A stretch of DNA of 64,000 bases, from the NCBI RefSeq assembly GCF_000367365.1, contig NZ_BARF01000120.1:1-64000 (forward strand), written 5' to 3'. The notes below the pieces were generated by a model. The model saw nothing but the letters and a program-made list of their open reading frames with translations, made no database searches and was not told the origin of the DNA. This DNA is from Streptomyces prunicolor NBRC 13075. Its GTDB lineage: Bacteria > Actinomycetota > Actinomycetes > Streptomycetales > Streptomycetaceae. Below are positions 59,606-64,000 of the stretch, piece by piece. A program made the translations under genes and the position numbers. Position 1 is the stretch's first letter. Every line of letters begins with the position of its first letter.

Positions 59606-60459
59606 CAGCCGCAGACCTGTCCGCGAGACTCGGCATCTTCGCCAGGACCTTCCGGCGCGACGACGCGGCGGAAGTCGCCGAGGCCGTCCGGACAGCAGGT
59701 TACGCACTGGGGCACTGGAACTTCGCCGCCCTGGGTCTGCCCACGCTCGCCGGCGGAATCCCTCGGTCGACGTTTCTCGCCGTCCGGACGGCGTTCGACG
59801 CCGCCGGGATCGCCGTCCCCAGCGTCTCCTGTACCTATAACGTCATCCACCCGGACAAGGCGCAGCGCAGGCAGCAGACCGACGAGGCCCGCCGCCTGAT
59901 CAGCCTCAGCGGGTTGCTGGGGGCGGAGGTGGTCACCCTGTGCACGGGCACGCGGGACGCGGACGACATGTGGCGCGCCCACCCCGCGAACAGCACCGCC
60001 GACGCGTGGAAGGACCTGCGGGCCACGATCGAGGAGCTCCTGCCCGCAGCGGCGGACGCAGGTGTCGTACTCGGCATCGAGCCGGAGCCGGGGAACGTGG
60101 TGCGCGACGCACGTCATGCGGCTCGCCTCCTCGCCGAACTCGGGGATTCCGCTCCGATCGGCATCATCTTCGACCCGGCCAACCTCCTGACCCCGAGCAC
60201 CGTCGACCAGCAGGAACGGATCCTGACGGAAGCGGTCGACCTGCTGGGTCCCCGCATCATCGGTGCCCAGGCCAAGGACGTCATCGACGGCGGATACTCG
60301 GCGGCGGGAATGGGCGACATGAACTACGACCTGGTCTTTCGCCTGCTCTCACGTATCGGCCCGGTGCCCGTGATCGTCCAGGACGCGGCCGAGGACGACG
60401 CCCGTCGCGTCCACGACGACCTCGTACGCCGGTACGCGGCCGCGCGGGTCGGTCAGTGA
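59602..60459 (+). CDS. Sugar phosphate isomerase/epimerase (AP_endonuc_2 TIM barrel)
   Basis: The 285-aa TIM-barrel protein starts LGIFARTFRRDDAAEVAEAV and shows GIEPEPGNVV with the metal Glu, IIFDPANLL and GAQAKDVIDGGY. This is the IolE/IolI-like family acting on sugars and inositols. The GTG at 59602 overlaps the preceding stop, and its own stop region overlaps a GTGA before the hydrolase. It acts in the same pathway as the Gfo/Idh enzyme. Confidence 0.87.
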   Translation: MTAADLSARLGIFARTFRRDDAAEVAEAVRTAGYALGHWNFAALGLPTLAGGIPRSTFLAVRTAFDAAGIAVPSVSCTYNVIHPDKAQRRQQTDEARRLISLSGLLGAEVVTLCTGTRDADDMWRAHPANSTADAWKDLRATIEELLPAAADAGVVLGIEPEPGNVVRDARHAARLLAELGDSAPIGIIFDPANLLTPSTVDQQERILTEAVDLLGPRIIGAQAKDVIDGGYSAAGMGDMNYDLVFRLLSRIGPVPVIVQDAAEDDARRVHDDLVRRYAAARVGQ

Positions 60460-60494
60460 GGACGCGGCCGAAAACGAAGCGTCAGGAGTCACTC

Positions 60495-61286
60495 GTGGCC
60501 CACACCATCGTCGGTCAGGGCGATCCGGTCGTCCTGCTCCACGGTTTGGGGGGCGACCGTCGCCAGTCCCTCGGGCTCCTGCCACCACAAGGGCCCATCC
60601 AGCGGATCGTTCCGGAGATGCCGGGCCACGGGACGAGGGATCTACTGGACGACGAGCCTGTGTCCTTCGCGCATTTCGCCGATCTGGTCGCACAGCTCCT
60701 GGACTCCCTCGTCGGCTTCGGCCGTTGCACCGAACCGGTGGCCGTGGCCGGCGTGTCGATGGGCGCCGGCATCGCCGTCGCACTCACGGCCCGGCGACCG
60801 GATCTGGTGAAGCGGCTGGTGCTCATCCGGCCGTCCTGGCTGGACGTGTCCCCGGCGCCGAACCTGGCCGTCTTCGAGGTCGTGGCCGACCTCCTGGCCC
60901 GGCTGGGACCGGTCGACGGCAGGGCGGCATATCTCAGGACGGCAGTTCACCGGGATCTGGAGCGCCAGGCACCGGCCATGGCTCGATCCGCCCTCGGCCA
61001 GTTCGGGCGACCCCACGCCGTGGAGCGGGCCCGGGTGCTGGCCGAGATGCCCTACAGCCTGCCGCTGCCCGACCGGGGCGGCTATGAACGGCTGCGCGTG
61101 CCCGTACTCGTCCTCGTCGCCCCACAGGATCCGGTGCACGACGAGTCGATCGGGGCCACGCTCGCTCAATGGATTCCCCGGGCGAACCTCGAACGGCTGC
61201 CCAGAAAGCTCGTCGACTCCGCCGACCATGATCGAGCGATCAGAGACAGAGCGATTCGCTATATAACGAAAGAGTTCGAAGGCTGA
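60495..61286 (+). CDS. Alpha/beta hydrolase
   Basis: The 263-aa protein has the oxyanion segment LLHGLGGDR, the nucleophile elbow GVSMGAG, a late Asp in VAPQDPVHDES and His in DSADHDRAI. It hydrolyses an ester, lactone or similar bond. The GTG at 60495 with AGGAG at 6 nt is preferred; a GTG at 60456 overlapping the isomerase stop is the alternative. It is the third gene of the Gfo/Idh operon and is followed by the DeoR gene. Confidence 0.85.
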   Translation: MAHTIVGQGDPVVLLHGLGGDRRQSLGLLPPQGPIQRIVPEMPGHGTRDLLDDEPVSFAHFADLVAQLLDSLVGFGRCTEPVAVAGVSMGAGIAVALTARRPDLVKRLVLIRPSWLDVSPAPNLAVFEVVADLLARLGPVDGRAAYLRTAVHRDLERQAPAMARSALGQFGRPHAVERARVLAEMPYSLPLPDRGGYERLRVPVLVLVAPQDPVHDESIGATLAQWIPRANLERLPRKLVDSADHDRAIRDRAIRYITKEFEG

Positions 61287-61298
61287 TAGTTTCTCGAC
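61255..61298 (+). promoter_or_regulatory. Possible leaderless promoter of the DeoR gene
   Basis: GATAGT at 61285-61290 ends 8 bp before the ATG at 61299 and no ribosome binding site is visible, as in a leaderless transcript. Upstream are GAGTTCGAA and a near-palindrome TTCGCTATATAACGAA (61255-61270). Confidence 0.45.
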
Positions 61299-62084
61299 AT
61301 GAGCACCGAGAAGCACCTCTTCGCCGAGGAGCGCCGTCATCGGATCCTGGCCCTGGTAGAGGCCCAGGGACGCGTCCGTATCGCTGAGCTGCAAGCGGCG
61401 CTGAAGGTGTCCGAGCCCACCATCCGCAAGGATCTGAGCCTGCTGGAGCAGGCAAGGAAGCTCAAGCGGACGCACGGCGGAGCCATCGCTGTGCGTCCGC
61501 AGGTTGAGCCGACGATCGACGACCGAAGCTCACTGCACGCCGAGGCCAAAGAGCTGATCGCCAAGGCATGCCTGCAGGAGATCTCCAGCGGCGACTCGCT
61601 GTTCCTCGACAGCGGGACCACGGTTCAGCGCATCGCCGACCTGCTGGATCAGCCTCACGTGAACGTTGTCACCAACGCGCTGGGGGTAGCCGGAGCACTC
61701 GCCGACCGAGCGGCAGTGCGGCACACACTCCTGGGAGGCTCGGTCCGTACCCTGGGCGGCACCCTGGTCGGCCCGGTCGCCCTGGAAACCCTCAAGCGGT
61801 TCACGGTGAACACCGCTTTCATCAGTGCCAGCGGACTCAGCGAGAGCGGTATCTCGGTCGCCGATGTCGCCGATGCGCAGGTCAAACAGGCGGTGCTGGA
61901 GCGAGCGCGCCGAGTCATCGTGCCGCTGGACAGCAGCAAGTTCGGGGTCGACGACTTCGTGACGGTGTGCCCCCTGGACCGCATCGACATGATCATCACG
62001 GAGGCGGCGGGCGACGACATCCGCGCCCTGTGCCAGTCGCACGGCATCCGGTTGAAGGCCGTGGGGACACAGAACGAAGCCTGA
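61299..62084 (+). CDS. DeoR family transcriptional regulator
   Basis: The 261-aa protein has the DeoR helix-turn-helix (RIAELQAALKVSEPTIRKDLSLLEQARKLKRTHGGA) and a sugar-phosphate-binding C-domain with LDSGTTVQRIADLL and the ASGLSESGISVAD segment. It should repress the sugar-type operon at 58499-61286 and/or the dehydrogenase at 62913, induced by a phosphorylated sugar. A hairpin follows. Confidence 0.9.
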   Translation: MSTEKHLFAEERRHRILALVEAQGRVRIAELQAALKVSEPTIRKDLSLLEQARKLKRTHGGAIAVRPQVEPTIDDRSSLHAEAKELIAKACLQEISSGDSLFLDSGTTVQRIADLLDQPHVNVVTNALGVAGALADRAAVRHTLLGGSVRTLGGTLVGPVALETLKRFTVNTAFISASGLSESGISVADVADAQVKQAVLERARRVIVPLDSSKFGVDDFVTVCPLDRIDMIITEAAGDDIRALCQSHGIRLKAVGTQNEA

Positions 62085-62092
62085 CGAGCTCG

Positions 62093-62118
62093 CGGTCGGG
62101 CAGGAGCCGGCCCGACCG
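62093..62118. terminator. Hairpin terminator after the DeoR gene
   Basis: A 9-bp inverted repeat CGGTCGGGC/GCCCGACCG (62093-62101 and 62110-62118) with an 8-nt loop. Confidence 0.65.
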
Positions 62119-62449
62119 TTGCGTTTCCCTACGAAAGCCTCGTTGCGGCCTGCCCGTGCCGGGACCGGCCGTATCGCCGGCGCCCGGTGACACCCGCCAA
62201 TCACTCCCCTTGCGCCCGCTCGGAGTCAGGTTCGGCGTGACGCCGAAGCCGCGTTCACGCCGAGCCGTATGCGCGGTTGCCACGCCCCGGAGCCCTCCTC
62301 GGTGAGCGCTGCGCCCCTGCGGGTCCGGACCGTCCGCGCCTCAGCTGCGCTGCGGATCCGACGATGTCCCCCTGTTGACACCCCTCCATAACTGGTTAAC
62401 ACTCGCGTCAATCCGTAAGAGTTCGAAAGGACAAACCGAAGGAGAAGCA

Positions 62450-62817
62450 ATGGGAACGATACGCAGAACTGACAGAAGGATCGGCGTATGCACGGCAGCC
62501 GCGGCGGGCCTAAGAAGCATTTTCCTGACCGCGCGCGGGGCCGACTCGCTCGCTTCGTCCGCCGGCAGCGACAGCGCCTCGACATCCCAGCGGCCCGCGG
62601 GTGCCGCAAAGGGCACCATCGGCGTGATCCTTCCCGAGACCGCGACATCGGCCCGCCGGGAAGCCCCCGCCAAGCCCTTCCTCATCGAGGTGCCGGCGGC
62701 CAGGGCTACAGGGCGAATGCGGGGAAAGTCCACGCGGACGTACAGAAGTTCGCCCATCTCGCCGACGACACGATCGCGTCAAAGGCGAAGGCCCTCATCC
62801 TCGCCTCGGAGTTCTGA
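62450..62817 (+). pseudogene. Truncated, frameshifted sugar ABC substrate-binding protein
   Basis: After a good ribosome binding site (AAGGAGAAGC), an ATG at 62450 starts a basic/hydrophobic leader. The mature part AKGTIGVILPETATSARREAPAKPFL matches the start of RbsB/ChvE-like periplasmic binding proteins. Near 62680-62710 the similarity moves to another frame (GYRANAGKVHADVQKFAHLADDTIASKAKALILAS) and ends at a stop after only about 120 codons. The rest of the gene and the permease/ATPase genes are absent. Confidence 0.75.
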
Positions 62818-62912
62818 CCCTCGCCCGTGCCGCCGCGGTCGACGCACTGTCACGCCGTCGCGCCCCGGCTTCCTGAGACCCCGCAGCCCTCAGCCACAAG
62901 GAAAGCAACACA

Positions 62913-63932
62913 ATGTACGCCATTCGCTACGACCACGCACTCGATCACTACCTTGCCGACCTGGACATTCCACGGCCCGGCCCGGGTGAAGTGCGGCTCG
63001 CCGTTCGGGCCACCGGCCTCTGCGGCACCGACGTCCACCTGCACCAAGGCGAATTCGGGCCCGTCTACCCCCTCACACCAGGACACGAAGTCGTCGGCGA
63101 GATCGCTGAACTCGGGGACGGCGTAACCACTTTGACGACAGGTCAGATCGTGGCGGTGGACAACATGGTCCCCTGCGGCAGCTGCCCCTCCTGCCAGCGG
63201 GCACAACCGGGCTTCTGCCACTTCATGCGGGCCTTCGGCCACACGGCACCGGGCGGTTTCGCGGAGTTCATGATCGCGCCTGAGACCCGGTGCCACCCTG
63301 TCGACGACCTCGACATCGACACCGCGGTCCTGGCCGAACCGGTCTCCTGCGCCATCCACGGCTTGGACATCCTCAACGCGCGGACCGGCAGCGACGTACT
63401 GCTCCTCGGGGCCGGTCCCACGGGACTCATCCTCACCCAGCTGCTGCGCAGCGGAGGCAGCGGACGACTGACCGTTGCGGCGTCGACGGCCTTCAAACTC
63501 GAACTGGCCGCCGGCTACGGAGCAGACGAAACCGTGCAAGCACGCTTCACCAGCGACGCGGCTTCCATCGCTCCGCTGCGGAAGACAGCCCCGGACGGAT
63601 TCGACATCGTCATCGACGCGACAGGCTCTGTGGACGCCATCGCCCATGGCACCGGTCTGCTGCGCGATGGCGGAACCATGCTCGTGTACGGGATGACGGC
63701 CGAGCAGGCGATGGTCCCCTTCCGGCCGTACGACATCTTCCGACGCGAGCTCACCATCAAGGGTTCCTTCGCCCGCTCCTACGGATTCGACCGGGCCGTC
63801 CGCATGCTGCGGACCGGCCGTGTCCGCGCCGAAGGCTTCGTCACCCACCGCTTCGGACTGTCCGAATACGGCAAGGCGATCCGGACCGTGGACAGCGACT
63901 CCACCTGCCTCAAGGCAGTGATCGAACCGTGA
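62913..63932 (+). CDS. Zinc-dependent alcohol/sorbitol-type dehydrogenase (MDR)
   Basis: The 339-aa medium-chain dehydrogenase has the catalytic-zinc motifs LCGTDVH and TPGHEVVGE, the structural zinc set CGSCPSCQ...FC, and the Rossmann motif LLGAGPTGLI. It should oxidise a sugar alcohol or secondary alcohol with NAD(P). AAGGAAAG precedes the ATG. Its stop overlaps the start of the next gene (GTGA). Confidence 0.9.
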   Translation: MYAIRYDHALDHYLADLDIPRPGPGEVRLAVRATGLCGTDVHLHQGEFGPVYPLTPGHEVVGEIAELGDGVTTLTTGQIVAVDNMVPCGSCPSCQRAQPGFCHFMRAFGHTAPGGFAEFMIAPETRCHPVDDLDIDTAVLAEPVSCAIHGLDILNARTGSDVLLLGAGPTGLILTQLLRSGGSGRLTVAASTAFKLELAAGYGADETVQARFTSDAASIAPLRKTAPDGFDIVIDATGSVDAIAHGTGLLRDGGTMLVYGMTAEQAMVPFRPYDIFRRELTIKGSFARSYGFDRAVRMLRTGRVRAEGFVTHRFGLSEYGKAIRTVDSDSTCLKAVIEP

Positions 63933-64000
63933 CAGCCGACGGCAGCACACACCCGGCGACGGGTTGCCCCACCGCCGACGACGCGCTGGAGACCGGGACG
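63929..64000 (+). CDS. 5' end of the next gene, cut by window edge
   Basis: A GTG at 63929 overlaps the dehydrogenase stop (GTGA) and opens MTADGSTHPATGCPTADDALETGT to the window end. The start position fits an operon, but 24 residues do not identify the product. Confidence 0.5.
   Translation, partial: MTADGSTHPATGCPTADDALETGT

Larger units (their letters stand above)
62085..62912. other. Gap between the DeoR gene and the alcohol dehydrogenase
   Basis: This 828-bp stretch holds a terminator (62093-62118), a GAGTTCGAA site (62417-62427) and the truncated sugar-binding-protein remnant (62450-62817). The remainder shows nothing recognisable. Confidence 0.6.

Noticed and set aside
1..64000. tRNA or rRNA genes, insertion sequences, CRISPR arrays or attachment sites.
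   Set aside because: None were recognised; hairpins found are consistent with terminators or operators.

Overview
This window is high-GC DNA with very short intergenic gaps, GTG/ATG starts behind purine-rich ribosome binding sites, GTGA/ATGA gene overlaps and many TetR/ArsR/DeoR regulators. All of this points to an actinomycete, most likely Streptomyces or a close relative (inferred from gene style, not from a marker gene). I see no rRNA, tRNA, CRISPR array, insertion sequence or replication origin. The window is almost entirely accessory catabolism: roughly 55 intact genes, mostly CoA-thioester (beta-oxidation-like) enzymes, plus several decayed genes.

Left module (about 150-15,600). Two TetR regulators flank an AMP-forming acyl-CoA ligase, a Baeyer-Villiger monooxygenase with an adenylate kinase and a broken phytanoyl-CoA dioxygenase behind it, a serine esterase, an amino-acid/polyamine-type permease, and an SDR / acyl-CoA dehydrogenase / aminoglycoside-kinase-like run. 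Four promoters share CTGATC-N4-GATCAG-type operators. Ketone to ester (Baeyer-Villiger), ester to hydroxy acid (esterase), acid to CoA ester (ligase), then ketone/alcohol interconversion, phosphorylation and elimination is a coherent inferred route. Ligase + SDR + kinase + acyl-CoA dehydrogenase is the toolkit of 4-hydroxyacyl-CoA (levulinate-type) catabolism. A small EthD-like protein, a crotonase and a TesB thioesterase follow.

Central module (about 15,700-45,200). An MFS exporter, a metallo-beta-lactamase-fold hydrolase, an ArsR repressor and an aldehyde dehydrogenase lead into a large CoA-based pathway: a six-gene leftward operon (DUF35 / Ltp-type thiolase / DUF2889 / two acyl-CoA dehydrogenases / DoxX), a CaiB-type CoA transferase, a small Cys protein with a second CoA ligase, a TetR regulator, a second heteromeric acyl-CoA dehydrogenase pair, a MoxR-VWA pair, a MaoC-type hydratase pair, an enoyl-CoA hydratase, an SDR, a thiolase, an amidohydrolase, a 3-hydroxyacyl-CoA dehydrogenase, a fused carboxyltransferase and a VOC protein. 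The composition resembles steroid or isoprenoid side-chain degradation (paired FadE, paired MaoC, Ltp-DUF35 retro-aldolase), but no ring-cleavage genes are present. Nearly every promoter here carries heptamers of the form TACNGTA, repeatedly placed exactly 12 bp apart. This looks like one local regulon with an unusual operator architecture, and is the most interesting signal in the window.

Right module (about 45,200-64,000). A crotonase with an extra N-terminal domain lies 19 bp from a divergent CoA-transferase-like gene and an amidohydrolase. Next come a TetR gene interrupted by an in-frame TGA, about 1 kb of decayed genes, and a flavin aromatic hydroxylase / amidohydrolase / VOC-ABM fusion operon behind two AAACGNNCGTTT operators. 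A large amidohydrolase follows. The end is a sugar-type locus: ROK kinase, Gfo/Idh dehydrogenase, TIM-barrel isomerase, alpha/beta hydrolase, DeoR repressor, a truncated sugar-binding-protein remnant, and a zinc alcohol dehydrogenase running into a gene cut by the window end.
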